Source: Manihot esculenta (taxonomy: Eukaryota > Streptophyta > Magnoliopsida > Malpighiales > Euphorbiaceae). Taken from it: a DNA stretch of 64,000 nucleotides. The stretch is taken from assembly GCF_001659605.2 (NCBI RefSeq), contig NC_035162.2, positions 6,095,248-6,159,247 of the forward strand. Reading direction: 5' to 3'. Of this stretch, positions 46,418 to 57,904 are shown one piece after another. A program made the position numbers and the translations under genes. Position 1 is the stretch's first letter; each line of letters opens with the position of its first letter. Under the pieces are notes generated by a model. It was not told where the DNA came from, did no database searches, and saw nothing but the letters and a program-made list of their open reading frames with translations.

Positions 46418-49400
46418 ATGCGAGGAACTCGTCGATCCGCGAGATTGACTGGAGTCCCACCTGTAAGTGAGGGTACAACTGCTCGTCCACCTGCCTTGCC
46501 CTTGGCAAGATCTCACAGGTCAAGCAGGGAAGGAACGTCACGAGACCCTAGAAGGTCTTCTGACGAGAGCAGGAGAGGAGTAAACAGAGGGGGAAGGTCA
46601 GTAGAAGAAAGAGGTGTGATGGAAGAGGGTCAGAGTAGAGATGTAAGCATGGGTGTAGGAAGGTCAGAAGAAGGTATGGGGGAATCCCAGGGAGGCATGC
46701 AGGCCTCAGGATTTGGCTATCCACCCTTTCCACAGGGCCCAGAGTATCCGATGGGAGGCACGTCGGATTACTCCAGCTTTGCCCCATATCCACCCTACAT
46801 GCCCTATATGCCCTATCCTTCCTTTTATCCACCATATCACATGTATCCACCCCCACCTGTTCCTCCAAGTCCAGTACAGCCTGAAGTGAGGGAACCAGTT
46901 CCTCCACCACCACCTCCTGAACCAGTAGCCACTGTTGTGGAAGCACAGCAACCCAGTTCTTCAGGGGGAAGTAAGGTGAAGATGACTGAGTACTTAAAGT
47001 TGGATGCTCCTAAATTCAATACAGGAGATGATCCCTTTGAGTATCTCAGTGCAGTGAGAATGATAACAAGTGAGTTGGGAGCTGATGATGGTAGAGCCAT
47101 TGAGATGGCAGGGTTCACGTTAAAGTGTAAGAAAGCAAGAGAATGGTTCAAGAACTATGTGGACCCGAGACTTGAGAGTATGACATGGGAAGAGTTCGCC
47201 AACGAATTTGCTGGATGGGCTTTTCCTGACAGTTCTAGGGAACTAAAGGTTGTGGAGTTTGAGCAGTTGCGACAGACGGAGGAGATGAGCGTTGATGCAT
47301 ATACAGATAAGTTCCTGGAATTGTTGCCATATGTCAGTCAGGCATATGAGACAGATCAGAAGAAGGCAAAGAGATATGCCACAAGGCTTCATCCCAGGTA
47401 TTTCTCTTTGATTCTTCATGCGGAGAAGGAAAGTTTCCACTCTATTGTGGACGCTGCTAGAAAGATGGAGGCCAGTGCGATAAGTCAAGGTGTCTTCAAG
47501 GCACAGTCTTCTGGTGTTAAACCAGGTTCCTCCTCACAGGGTACAGCAAGTGCAAGTAAGAAGAGATGGGAGAAATTCAGAGGAAAGAGAGGCACGTTCT
47601 GGAACAGGCTTAAATCGGGTCTGGGAATGAGTAGTAGTTTCAGTTCTGGCGCAGAGTTTCCAGTGTGCAAGAGGTGTGGCAAACAGCATAGAGGAGCTTG
47701 TCAGTTGGGATCCACAGCCTGCTATAGATGTGGGCAGGAGGGACATTATGCACGAGAATGTCCTCAGGCGACTTTAGTTGTACCATCCCAGCAGATGAGT
47801 ACGGGCAGTGTAGTCCAGCCAGTAGCTTCAGCCATTCCACCAAGCAGTGGTAGAGGAAGAGGAAGAGGGGCAGCCTCTTCATCAGGGATGGGTTCCCGAG
47901 GTGCAGGTCCGTCAGCCCCAGCACGGATTTTCACCCTGACTCAGCAGGAGGCAGACACGTCGAACACGGTGGTGTCAGGTAATCTCATCATTGGGTGTTC
48001 AGAGGTGTATGCTTTAATGGACCCCGGTGCTTCTCACTCTTTCATTTCTTCTAGAGCTGCAGAGAGGTTGGGTCTGATAGTGTCTGAGTTAGAGTGTCCT
48101 CTATGGGTCAGTGGACCCAAATGTGATCCATCTTTGGCAGAGTCAGTCTGTCGGTTCAGTCCAGTGTGCGTAGAGGGTAGATACCTTCCAGCTGACCTGG
48201 TGGTTCTAGAGTTGACAGATTTTGATGTCATTCTAGGGATGGATTGGTTATCTACGTATGATGCTACCCTGAACTGTAGAGATAAGGTAGTCAGTGTCAG
48301 AGACCAGGATGGGTCAGAGTGTGTCTTCAGAGGAGACAGGAGAGGGACACCTAGGGGTTTGATATCAGCCCTCCAGGCTCGTAGAATGTTAAGGAAGGGG
48401 TGTCAGGGGTTCCTAGCTTATGTGAGAGAGCTAGACAGTCAGGTTAGGGAACCATCCTCAGTACCAGTTGTTAGAGACTTCCCAGATTTGTTTCCTGAAG
48501 AGCTTCCAGGACTACCACCGGATAGGGAAATAGAGTTCGAGATTGAGTTGATGCCCAATGCCAGACCGATCTCTATTCCTCCCTACAGGATGGCACCAGC
48601 AGAGTTGCGAGAGTTGAAAGAGCAGTTACAGGATCTGGTAGCTAAGGGTTTCATCCGCCCGAGTACCTCACCCTGGGGTGCTCCAGTATTATTTGTCAGA
48701 AAGAAGGATGGACCTTTGAGACTTTGTGTCGACTACAGACAGTTGAACAAAGTCACTATCAAAAATAAGTATCCATTACCCAGGATCGATGATCTATTCG
48801 ACCAGCTGGCAGGAGCAGGTTGTTTTTCAAAAATAGATCTGAGATCTGGATACCATCAGTTGAAGATCAGGGAAGGAGATGTATCCAAGACTGCTTTCAG
48901 AACCAGATATGGGCATTATGAGTTCCTTGTGATGCCGTTCGGGTTGACTAACGCCCCTGCAGCATTCATGGATCTCATGAACAGGGTTTTCAGGGAGTAC
49001 TTGGATCGTTTTGTGATCGTCTTTATTGATGATATCTTGGTGTACTCCAGGAATGCAGAAGACCATGCCCAGCATCTGCGGATAGTGCTGCAAACCTTGA
49101 GAGAGCATGGCTTGTATGCCAAGTTCTCCAAGTGCGAGTTCTGGCTAAGGAGCATTTCCTTTTTGGGACATGTTGTATCAGAGGACGGTAGATCAGTAGA
49201 TCCCAAAAAGGTAGAGGCAGTAGCCAACTGGCCTACACCCACTACAGTGACAGAGATCAAGAGTTTTCTGGGTTTGGCAGGCTACTATCGGCGGTTCGTT
49301 CAGGACTTCTCGAAGATAGCTGCTCCTATGACCAGACTGACCAGAAAGAATCAGAAATTTGTGTGGTCAGAGGAATGTGATGAGAGTTTTGCGGAGTTGA

Positions 49401-51370
49401 AGCGACGGTTAACTTCAGCACCGGTGTTAGCTCTGCCGATCAGTGATGAAGATTTCACAGTGTTTTGTGATGCATCCCGAGTGGGATTAGGTTGTGTGTT
49501 GATGCAGAATGACAGAGTAATAGCTTATGCTTCTAGACAACTAAAGAAGCACGAGCTGAATTACCCGACACACGATCTTGAGATGGCAGCTGTGATCTTT
49601 GCACTTAAGATGTGGAGGCATTACCTCTATGGGGTAAAATGTGAGATCTATACGGATCATAAGAGCCTGCAGCACATCTTAAGTCAGAGAGAGTTAAACT
49701 TGAGGCAGAGACGGTGGGTAGAATTGCTCAGTGATTATGATTGTAAGATCCAGTATCATCCGGGCAAGGCTAATGTTGTAGCTGACGCCTTAAGCCGAAA
49801 GTCACTTGGCAGTTTATCCCACATTGCAGGAGAGAGAAGACCGGTGGTGAAGGATTTCTACAAGCTCATGGAAGAAGGGTTACAGTTGCAGTTATCTGGT
49901 ACAGGTGCTTTGCTCGCACAGATGAGAGTGACACCAGTGTTTCTAGAGCAAGTGGCTCTGAAACAGCACGAAGACCCCGAGTTAGTAAAGATTGCCAGGA
50001 CTGTTCAGTCGGGCAACAGTGCAGAGTTTAGGTTTGACGGAGAGGGGATTCTTCGGCACGGTAAGAGGTTATGTGTACCAGATGATAGCAGTTTGAAAGC
50101 CGACATTATGAGGGAAGCTCATAATACGCGGTATAGTATTCACCCGGGAGCCACCAAGATGTATCAAGATCTGAGAAGGGTGTATTGGTGGCCAGCAATG
50201 AAGAGAGAAGTGGCACAGTTCGTGTCAGCCTGCGAGACATGTCAAAGGGTGAAGCTAGAGCACCAGAAGCCGGCTGGAATGCTAAACCCACTGCCAATTC
50301 CAGAATGGAAATGGGAGAACTTAGCTATGGATTTTGTAGTGGGGTTACCGGCGACGTCTAACAGACTAGACTCCATATGGGTGATTGTGGATAGACTCAC
50401 TAAATCTGCTCACTTCATTCCAGTCAGGAGTAACTACTCTGTAGACAAGTTGGCGCAGGTGTATGTCGATGAGATAGTACGATTGCATGGAGTTCCAGTG
50501 TCGATAGTATCAGATCGAGGACCTCAGTTCACCTCCAGGTTTTGGCGGAGTCTGCAGACGGAAATGGGCACAAGGTTGGATTTCAGCACTGCTTTCCATC
50601 CACAGACAGACGGTCAGTCAGAGAGGACCATCCAGACCATTGAAGATATGCTGAGAATGTGTGTGTTAGACTTTGGCGGTTCTTGGAGGCAGCATCTACC
50701 TCTGGTGGAGTTTGCCTACAACAACAGCCATCATGCTAGCATAGGGATGGCTCCTTATGAAGCTTTGTATGGGAGGAAGTGCCGAACACCTGTTTGCTGG
50801 GAAGAGGTAGGAGAGAAAACTCTTGCAGGGCCAGAGTTAGTTGAGATAACCAGCAAGTTAGTGCCTATCATCAGAGAGAGGATCAGAACAGCTGTAAGCA
50901 GACAGAAAAGCTATGCAGACATCCGTAGGAAGCAGATAGAGTTCCAGGAGGGGGATATGGTATTGCTTAAAGTGTCTCCGATGAAGGGAGTGGTTCGCTT
51001 TGGAAGGAAGGGTAAGCTAGCCCCACGGTACATTGGTCCCTTTGAGATCTTGCAGAAGATCGGGCCTGTATCGTATAAGCTAGATTTACCGGCTTCTATG
51101 GAAAGAATTCACCCGGTATTCCATGTTTCTCTGTTGCGAAAGTTTGTGTCAGATCCAGAGAAGGTTCTTAGTGAACCTGAGGTGGAAATCTTAAGTGATC
51201 TCACCTATGTAGAGCAGCCAGTGCGGATTCTTGACACCCAGATCAGAAAGCTGAGAAACAAGGAGATACCAATGGTGAAAGTTCTGTGGAACCACCACAA
51301 CCTAGAAGAGTGCACGTGGGAGACTCGGGAGTCCATGCTCCAGCAATACCCATATCTGTTTTACGGTTAG
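46418..51370 (+). CDS. Intact Gag-Pol polyprotein of element E, with chromodomain
   Basis: 1,650 residues from the ATG at 46418 ([10 protein letters not shown]), ten bases after an acceptor-like GTTTGTCAG. The frame is open to GTG at 46412, but the ATG matches all relatives. Approximate layout: proline/tyrosine-rich Gag 1-200; capsid-like region 200-350; CCHC knuckle 435-448 ([15 protein letters not shown]); aspartic protease with DPGAS at 535; RT with FIDDILVYS, Asp871/872; RNase H with FCDAS, Asp1018; integrase zinc finger from His1235 to Cys1272/Cys1275; integrase catalytic triad Asp1305, Asp1366, Glu1402 (35 residues between the last two); GPF module (RYIGPFEIL); chromodomain from about 1600 to the end ([16 protein letters not shown]). 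Gag packages RNA, Pol copies and integrates it, and chromodomains of this class are thought to guide integration to methylated chromatin. Confidence 0.96.
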   Translation: MRGTRRSARLTGVPPVSEGTTARPPALPLARSHRSSREGTSRDPRRSSDESRRGVNRGGRSVEERGVMEEGQSRDVSMGVGRSEEGMGESQGGMQASGFGYPPFPQGPEYPMGGTSDYSSFAPYPPYMPYMPYPSFYPPYHMYPPPPVPPSPVQPEVREPVPPPPPPEPVATVVEAQQPSSSGGSKVKMTEYLKLDAPKFNTGDDPFEYLSAVRMITSELGADDGRAIEMAGFTLKCKKAREWFKNYVDPRLESMTWEEFANEFAGWAFPDSSRELKVVEFEQLRQTEEMSVDAYTDKFLELLPYVSQAYETDQKKAKRYATRLHPRYFSLILHAEKESFHSIVDAARKMEASAISQGVFKAQSSGVKPGSSSQGTASASKKRWEKFRGKRGTFWNRLKSGLGMSSSFSSGAEFPVCKRCGKQHRGACQLGSTACYRCGQEGHYARECPQATLVVPSQQMSTGSVVQPVASAIPPSSGRGRGRGAASSSGMGSRGAGPSAPARIFTLTQQEADTSNTVVSGNLIIGCSEVYALMDPGASHSFISSRAAERLGLIVSELECPLWVSGPKCDPSLAESVCRFSPVCVEGRYLPADLVVLELTDFDVILGMDWLSTYDATLNCRDKVVSVRDQDGSECVFRGDRRGTPRGLISALQARRMLRKGCQGFLAYVRELDSQVREPSSVPVVRDFPDLFPEELPGLPPDREIEFEIELMPNARPISIPPYRMAPAELRELKEQLQDLVAKGFIRPSTSPWGAPVLFVRKKDGPLRLCVDYRQLNKVTIKNKYPLPRIDDLFDQLAGAGCFSKIDLRSGYHQLKIREGDVSKTAFRTRYGHYEFLVMPFGLTNAPAAFMDLMNRVFREYLDRFVIVFIDDILVYSRNAEDHAQHLRIVLQTLREHGLYAKFSKCEFWLRSISFLGHVVSEDGRSVDPKKVEAVANWPTPTTVTEIKSFLGLAGYYRRFVQDFSKIAAPMTRLTRKNQKFVWSEECDESFAELKRRLTSAPVLALPISDEDFTVFCDASRVGLGCVLMQNDRVIAYASRQLKKHELNYPTHDLEMAAVIFALKMWRHYLYGVKCEIYTDHKSLQHILSQRELNLRQRRWVELLSDYDCKIQYHPGKANVVADALSRKSLGSLSHIAGERRPVVKDFYKLMEEGLQLQLSGTGALLAQMRVTPVFLEQVALKQHEDPELVKIARTVQSGNSAEFRFDGEGILRHGKRLCVPDDSSLKADIMREAHNTRYSIHPGATKMYQDLRRVYWWPAMKREVAQFVSACETCQRVKLEHQKPAGMLNPLPIPEWKWENLAMDFVVGLPATSNRLDSIWVIVDRLTKSAHFIPVRSNYSVDKLAQVYVDEIVRLHGVPVSIVSDRGPQFTSRFWRSLQTEMGTRLDFSTAFHPQTDGQSERTIQTIEDMLRMCVLDFGGSWRQHLPLVEFAYNNSHHASIGMAPYEALYGRKCRTPVCWEEVGEKTLAGPELVEITSKLVPIIRERIRTAVSRQKSYADIRRKQIEFQEGDMVLLKVSPMKGVVRFGRKGKLAPRYIGPFEILQKIGPVSYKLDLPASMERIHPVFHVSLLRKFVSDPEKVLSEPEVEILSDLTYVEQPVRILDTQIRKLRNKEIPMVKVLWNHHNLEECTWETRESMLQQYPYLFYG

Positions 51371-51407
51371 TTTTTCCCCTTTTCTATGTGTTTATGTTGT
51401 GTTAGGG

Positions 51408-51442
51408 ACATTCGGGGACGAATGTTCTTAAGGGGGGGAGAA
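51408..51442 (+). promoter_or_regulatory. Hairpin and polypurine tract of element E
   Basis: ACATTCG (51408-51414) pairs with CGAATGT (51419-51425), followed by TAAGGGGGGGAGAA (51429-51442) touching the LTR. Confidence 0.85.
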
Positions 51443-53593
51443 TGTAATACCCGGCTCGAGTCTGGCATCGGAATTCCTGTAGTCTGGTGGAATCTTGGGT
51501 GTCGGAACCCTCGAGAAGGGTAATGCATATGTTTTCCAAGGTATTTCCACTTGTTTTCATGTTTTGAAGTGTGAAAAGCATTGAGTTTTGAAAGAAAAGC
51601 AACAAGGGAGAAATGTAAAGGTTCGGCCGCCGAAGGTCACTTTCGGCCGCCGAACATTGCATGGTTGCGGCTTCACGTTCGGCTGCCGAAGGTGGTCTGG
51701 CCAGCCACCTATAAAAGGGCCAAAGGTCGGTGAGAGGAGGGTATTTTCTCCTCCACTTGCAGCCAGAGGTGAGTTTCAGCCTCTCCACGTTGACTTTCAT
51801 GTTTTTCATGATTTTCATCAAATCTTTCAAGAGTTTTAAGAGTTTTGGTGATTTATGAAGGGTTTGAGAAAAAGAAACAAGTTTTGAAGCTTGGAGCTTT
51901 GGAAGAGCTTTTCTTCATATCTCCACGTTAGGACCCTTCATCCTTACGTTGTGTAAGAGGTAAGTGAAGATCCTGAGCTTCTTTGATGATTTTGAAAGGT
52001 TTTATGCAGTTTGTATGGGTAGTATGCATGTTTAGGTTTAGGTGAGGTTTTTGGTGATTTGTGGTGTTCCAGCATGTGTAAGTGTTATGTGCTATGTTTG
52101 TTTGGGGTTTTAGGGTAGTTTGAGACCCCTTTGGGCATATCTATGTGTATATGCTAGTTGGGAGTAGTTGCTATGCATGTTTGTAGGTTTTTGGGCAAAG
52201 TTTGCATGAAACAGAGCAGGGTTCTGTCCTTCGGGCAAAACCAGGTTCGGCCGCCGAAGGAAGGTTCGGCCGCCGAACCCCTTGTGGAGGCAGTTTCGGC
52301 TGCCAAAGGTTGCCCCCGAAAGCTAGGCTTTCGGTTTAGAAAGAGCCTTTCGGCCGCCGAAAGAGGGAGTTCGGCCGCCGAAAGTGTGTGAGTTTCGTCT
52401 CTGGACGAGACCTTCGGCCGCCGAAGGTGCCGCCGAACATGCATGAGTTTCGTCTCTGGAGTGGGGTTTCGGCCGCCGAACCTGCCGCCGAAAGTGCCCT
52501 GTCCAGCTTTCTTTTGCATGTTTTATGTGATGGTTTTAGGATTGTTTAGAGGGGTTTTGGGGCGTTTCTTAGAGATGTTCTTGAGTGAGTTTGGTCCCTC
52601 ATTTGAGTCCACCTGTGTAGGTACGGACCAGAGGAATCAGGGAAATCAGCAGTGAGTCCAGTGTCAGAACCTGCAGAGTCAGTGCAGAGATAACCAGGTG
52701 AGTGGAACTTAACGTAATGTTTTAATCTGAGAACTGAATATTTTATCATGCTTCATGCATCATGAATATGCTTTAGGGTGAGTGCATTAGTGTACACAAA
52801 GATGATGCATTGCATTTATCCTTGTACTTGGCATTGCTCCTTGTACATTGCTTATGTGAGACGGCACGGACTTCGTGAGGATTCATTAGCCCTCAGAGGA
52901 AGACCTGGAACAGCCCTACGGGGACCAGGCACAACAGAAAGACCTGGAACAGCCCTACGGGGACCAGGAACATGGTACATAGGTACCCCAGATTAGATAG
53001 AGGGATTTTTGATCCGTCCGGCCGAGGTGATGTGCTTATATGTTGCATTCCATGAGAGCATGTTTTATCACCTGTTATTTTATTATTCTACTCACTGGGC
53101 TATCGTAGCTCATCCCTCTCCCCTAACTCCAGTTGTGCAGGTTCAGAGGTCAGAGAGAACTCAGCAGAGTACAGGAAGAGTACAGAGTTTTGTAATAGCT
53201 AGCGTGGACATGTCATTGTATAGAGATAGTGTATATGTATAGAATGGTGTTTGATTTATAAGACTTGTAATCCCTTTGTAGCGTCACATGATCAGTTTAT
53301 GTATGTTTCTTTATTGTTGTATGTTTATGAGCAAAACCAGGCTTAACATGATGAGTTTGATCCGCCTAGGGCCATGAGGAGCTCTAGTAGGGATTAGTAG
53401 AGAATAGAAAGATTGCATGCACAGGTTAAGCCTTGGAATGAAGAAAAGTTTTTTTGTTGTTACAGCAAATGTATGATCATGTATGGGATTTCACAGGTAT
53501 ACAGACAGAATAGCAGGCTTACTACGGGTCCCGGCGACCTTAAGTCGATCTGGATCCTAGTGCCGGTGGCAGTTCGGTTTCCGGGCTGTTACA
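51443..53593 (+). repeat. 3' LTR of element E
   Basis: Same 2,151 bp as 44045-46195; no differences noticed. Confidence 0.94.
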
Positions 53594-55277
53594 CACACAC
53601 TAACATCCATAAACCTCATTACATAACTATACTGTACTTTTACATTACAATTTGATCATGTCCATTGCTAGCTATTACATAAACATGACTTCTTTACTCT
53701 ATCCGGACTCCCGCACTATACTGTACCTGCAAGCCTGGGGGTAAAGGGAGAGGGGTGAGCTAAAAGCCCAGTGAGTAGAGCTATTAAAACACATTAACAC
53801 TATGCTCTATGAAATGCATCATAACACAAACAATTCACATAAGGGTTGGGTGAACTCGTCACCAATTAGTCCAAGTTAACTCTGTGCCAGGCCTGTAGAA
53901 TGGGGTCCTGGTCTTTCCTGTCAGAACATACATTACTTACCATTTTCCCAGGGCCTCCTCTGGCTCCTGGTCTTCAAGTCCCATAACCGTACTAGACCAT
54001 AGGATGGGATCCTGGTCTTCCCTTACTCTGTGCTAGGCCTGTAGACTGGGGCCTGGTCTTTCTTACTCTGTGCCAGGCCTGTAGCATGGGGCCTGGTCTT
54101 CCTGTCATGGACTAACTGGGTCATCCGACATTCACCCACATCAACAATAATTTATGCAATGCGGCATATTCGTGAAAACTAATGCAATCATCCTATTGCA
54201 TAATCATGATGCATGAAACATGATAAAGCATTTAATTTAAAAGATTAAGTTTTAGTTCCACTCACCTCTGGCTGACTCTGACAACACCGAAGCAGCTGAA
54301 CTCACTGCTGGGGTCCTCGGTTCCTCGGGTCCGAACCTACGCAGGTGGACTCAAATGAGGGACCAAACATACGTAAATACAACTCTAATATACTCCCCAA
54401 AAACCCCCTAAAATATCCTGAAAACATCACATAAAAACATGCAAGAAGTGGCTGAACAGGGCACTTTCGGCGGCAGGTTCGGTGGCCGAAAGTCCCTCCA
54501 GAGCCGAAAGTCAGGCAGGTTCGGCGGCACCTTCGGCGGCACCTTCGGCGGCCGAAACTCCCAGACAGAGACGAAAGTCTTCTTTCGGGGGCAAGCTTCG
54601 GCAGCCGAATGCTGCCTCCACAAGGGGGTTCGGCGGCCGAAACTCCCTTTGGCGGCCGAACCTGGTTTCTGCCAGAAGGGCAGAAACTTGGTTCACATGA
54701 ACCTCTTGCCTCCCAAAACCTCTAATCATGCATAAATCTCAACTTAAACATGCATACAAGTTCCTAGGGGTCTCAAGCAGTCATATACCCCAACTACAAC
54801 ACTTCAAACACACAAAATCCACACACATTGTTCAAAACATCAACATTAACCTAACATGCATTTCTACCCATAGATCTTGCATAAAACTTACTTTAAACAC
54901 ATAAGGGGCTTAAGATCGGCTTTTACCTCTTGAAGATCGAGAGGGAGACGACCTAAACTTGGAGATCCACGAAAATGAGCTCCTGAGTTCCCAAAGCTCC
55001 AAAACTTGGTTTAAATATTCAAAACTTGCAATGTGAGTTTAAAACTCAAGAAAAATGGAAGAGATTTGGAGGAAGAACACAAGATTTGCAAAGGGAAGGT
55101 CGGAAGCTTGCTGTGGCCGAAAATGGGAGAAAGCTCGCCCATTTCGGCTAAGTGCCCCATTTATAGTGGCTGGCCAGGCCACGTTCGGGGGCCGAATGTG
55201 CCTCCGCATCCATGCAATGTTCGGCGGCCGAACTTGACTTTCGGCGGCCGAACCTGAACTTCCCTAACTCATGCTAA
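53594..55277 (-). mobile_element. Element C LTR, fragment 3
   Basis: The C LTR resumes after the CACAC duplication of E and runs to GCTAA (55273-55277), where F begins. It has a minisatellite of CTGTGCCAGGCCTGTAG-type units (about 53883-54105), palindromes at 54468-54665 and 55220-55255, and a minus-strand TATA (complement of TTTATAG near 55160). At the first leader donor, where A and B have GGTGAGY on the minus strand, C reads CAGCAAGC, so this site appears lost. Confidence 0.88.
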
Positions 55278-57654
55278 TGTAATACCCGGCTAGACTCCGG
55301 TATCGGAATTCTTACCGTCCGGTGGAATCTCGAATGTCGGAAACCTCTAGAAGGGTAAAACCATGTTTTATGAAATGTTTTTAAGGTATTTTATGTTTCT
55401 AAAGTAAAATGAAAATTTAGTTTTGAATGAAAAAGACCAAGGAGGCTTTGCCAGGTTCGGCCGCCGAAAGTTAAGTTCGGCCGCCGAACATGGTAAGGTT
55501 TTGGGAGCGCTTTAGGCCTCCGAAAGCCTTGTTTGAGTGAGTCAAGGTTCGGCCGCCGAACCTCATGTTCGGCTGCCGAACATGCATGAGATGTGGGGGC
55601 ACGTTAGGCCGCCGAAAGGTGACAGAACCAGCCCTATAAAGGACCCCGTGACCGAAACAGGCGAGGTTTTCTCTCCCATTTCGGCCGACGGTAAGCTTTA
55701 GCCCTCCTATGGTCATTTTAAGTGTTTTCCCTCAAATCTTTCAGATTTTAACAAGTTACATCTTGTTTTTGAAGAGTTTTGAAGTTTGAGCAAGTTTGGA
55801 AGCTTGGAAATCAAAGAGTGGACTTCTCCCTACCTCCAAGCTAGGATCGTCCTTCCTCTCGATCTTCAAGAGGTAAGCTTAGATCCAACCTCTCTTGCAT
55901 GTTTTAAGTAAGTTTTGAGTAGATCTATGGGGTAGAAATGCATGAGTAGGCTTGTGGAAGTTTATGTTATGTTTATGGGTTTGATGTGCATATTCTTGAG
56001 CAATGTGGCTTGCTTGTGTGTTGTAGTTGGGGGTTTAAGTTAGTTTGAGGCCCCTAGGAGCTTGTATGCTTGAGTATGCATGTTGTAGAATAGGGTTATG
56101 CATGATTGGTTGTGTAGGGGGTTGAAATGGGCATGAAGAACCAAGTTTCTGCCCTTTGGCAGAAACCAGGTTCGGCAGCCGAAGGCACTTTCGGCCGCCG
56201 AACCAGCTTGGGAGGCAGCTTTAGGCTGCCGAAGCCTGCCCCCGAAAGTGGGAGTTTCGGCTCTGTCCGAGACTTTCGGCCGCCGAAGGTGCCGCCGAAC
56301 ATGCATGAGTTTCGTCTCTGTCTGGGAGTTTCGGCCGCCGAAGGTGCCGCCGAACCTGCCTGACTTTCGGCTCTGGAGGGACTTCCGGCCGCCGAAGGTG
56401 CCGCCGAAAGTGCCCTTCCCAGCCTTTTCTTGCATGTTTTCTAGGGATGTTTTGAGGTGTTTTTAGGAGGTTTTTGGGGGTATGTTTAGAGTTATGTTCT
56501 TGTTGTTTGGTGCCTCATTTGAGTCCACCTGTGTAGGTTCGGACCCGAGGAACCGAGACCCCCGGTTGTGAGATAGTCGTTCAGAGTCCGTTGTTAAAGC
56601 TTCAGTCACCAGGTGAGTGGAACAACCCCTTAAGTTTTAAAGTAAAGTAAATGAATAAATGAATGAATCATAAAGCATTGCCCATGCATCATTATGCCAT
56701 GCAATATTTCAGGATGTTTGCATTAGAATTCACGAATATGCTGCATTGCATAAATTGATGTTGATGTGGATGGTTGTTGGGTGATCCATAGTCCTCTGAT
56801 GTTATGTTATGATGATATGTTATGGAAGACCAGCGAGGCCCATTCTACGCCCCTGGCACTATGTAAGAGAAAGACCAGCGAGGCCCATTCTACGCCCCTG
56901 GCACTTTAGAATGTTATGTTATGTAAGAGAAAGACCAGTGAGGCCCATTCTACGCCCCTGGCATTTGGAGATGTTGAGGACTAATGGTGACAATACCATC
57001 CTTTATGTGATTAGCTGTGATGTGTTGCATTTCATGAAAGCATGAATAAGAAAAAGAAAGAAAAAGTTAAATAATATGATAAAATAAAATAATAATAATA
57101 ATAATAAAATGAATAATAATATACCTAAAAATGGAGGAATTAAAGCAAATGTTTTTAGTTTCTGCTCATTGGGCTTTATAGCTCACCCCTCCCCCCTAAC
57201 CCCAGTCTTGCAGGTGCAGTGTAGATAGAGAAGTCAGCCAGAGTAAGAGAAGTCTATGTAATAGTATAGTAGTGGACATGGTTTATTTGTAATGTAAAAG
57301 TATGTTATGTAATGTAATGAAAGTTTAGAATGTGCTTGACTGGAGTTTGTTTTAATCCCTTGTGTATATGATCCAAAAATGTTTTTATGATGTTTATGTT
57401 ATCTAAGCCTATCATATGTTATGATATGTTACCCATTGGAGTATTTGATGAGGACTCCAATGAGGGGTTTATGATATGCTATGTATGCACAGGTTAGGCT
57501 TGGAAAGAAAAGTTTTAATTTTTATGTATGTTGTTGATCATGTATGGGATTAAACAGGTTCACAGGATGTATGTTTGGCTTGCTACGGGTTCTGGCGGCC
57601 TTAAGCCGACCTGAATCCTAGCGCCGGTAGCGGTCCGGTTTCCGGGTCGTTACA
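55278..57654 (+). repeat. 5' LTR of element F
   Basis: TGTAATACCC...TCGTTACA. Promoter palindromes at about 55455-55615 precede TATAAA (55635-55640). Splice-like sites: donor GTAAGC at 55691, acceptor CTAG ending 55844, donor GTAAGC at 55873, acceptor TGTGTAG ending 56536, donor GTGAGTGG at 56613, acceptor CTTGCAG ending 57213 and donor CAG|GTTCAC at 57558. The second palindrome cluster lies at about 56170-56410. A three-unit repeat with AAGACCAGYGAGGCCC starts at 56826, 56871 and 56931. An AT-rich run of AATAATAATA units lies at about 57085-57120. Confidence 0.93.
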
Positions 57655-57657
57655 GAG

Positions 57658-57669
57658 TGGTATCAGAGC
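57658..57669 (+). promoter_or_regulatory. Primer binding site of element F
   Basis: TGGTATCAGAGC, three bases after the LTR end. Confidence 0.93.
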
Positions 57670-57742
57670 CCTAGGTTCATATGGTCGGACCTAGAGTGTC
57701 GGGCTCATAGATGTGATAGAAAGGTCAAGCACAATAGGAAAT

Positions 57743-57777
57743 CATGTCCACTAGGATAGAATGTAGAGTCCTGTCTA
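57743..57777 (+). promoter_or_regulatory. Conserved untranslated block of element F
   Basis: ATGTCCACTAGGATAGAATG then GAGTCCTGTCTA; one change from the A and D versions in the first 20 bases. Confidence 0.5.
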
Positions 57778-57904
57778 GAATGAAAGTATGTATGCCATGA
57801 GATATGCTATGAATATGATGTGTATATGATGTGGGTTCATGTGTTTCCACATGAACCATTGGATGCTAATGTTTTGTTATCTGTGCTGTTTTTCAGTAAA
57901 CAGA

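Larger units (their letters stand above)
44045..53593 (+). mobile_element. Element E: complete, apparently intact Tekay-like element
   Basis: 9,549 bp, flanked by CACAC (44040-44044 and 53594-53598). LTRs of 2,151 bp, offset by exactly 7,398 bp, appear identical. It has the primer site, one 1,650-residue gag-pol frame with every catalytic motif, a complete chromodomain and a polypurine tract. It is the only copy in the window with no visible defect, and so the best candidate for a currently mobile element. Confidence 0.95.

Noticed and set aside
46412..46420. GTG at 46412 as the start of the E polyprotein
   Set aside because: The ATG two codons later matches the conserved MRG/MRE start of all relatives and follows the acceptor-like site.
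48020..48034. Protease motif DPGAS instead of D[ST]G as a possible inactivating change
   Set aside because: It is the same in A, B, E and F, including intact copies, so it is the normal family form here.
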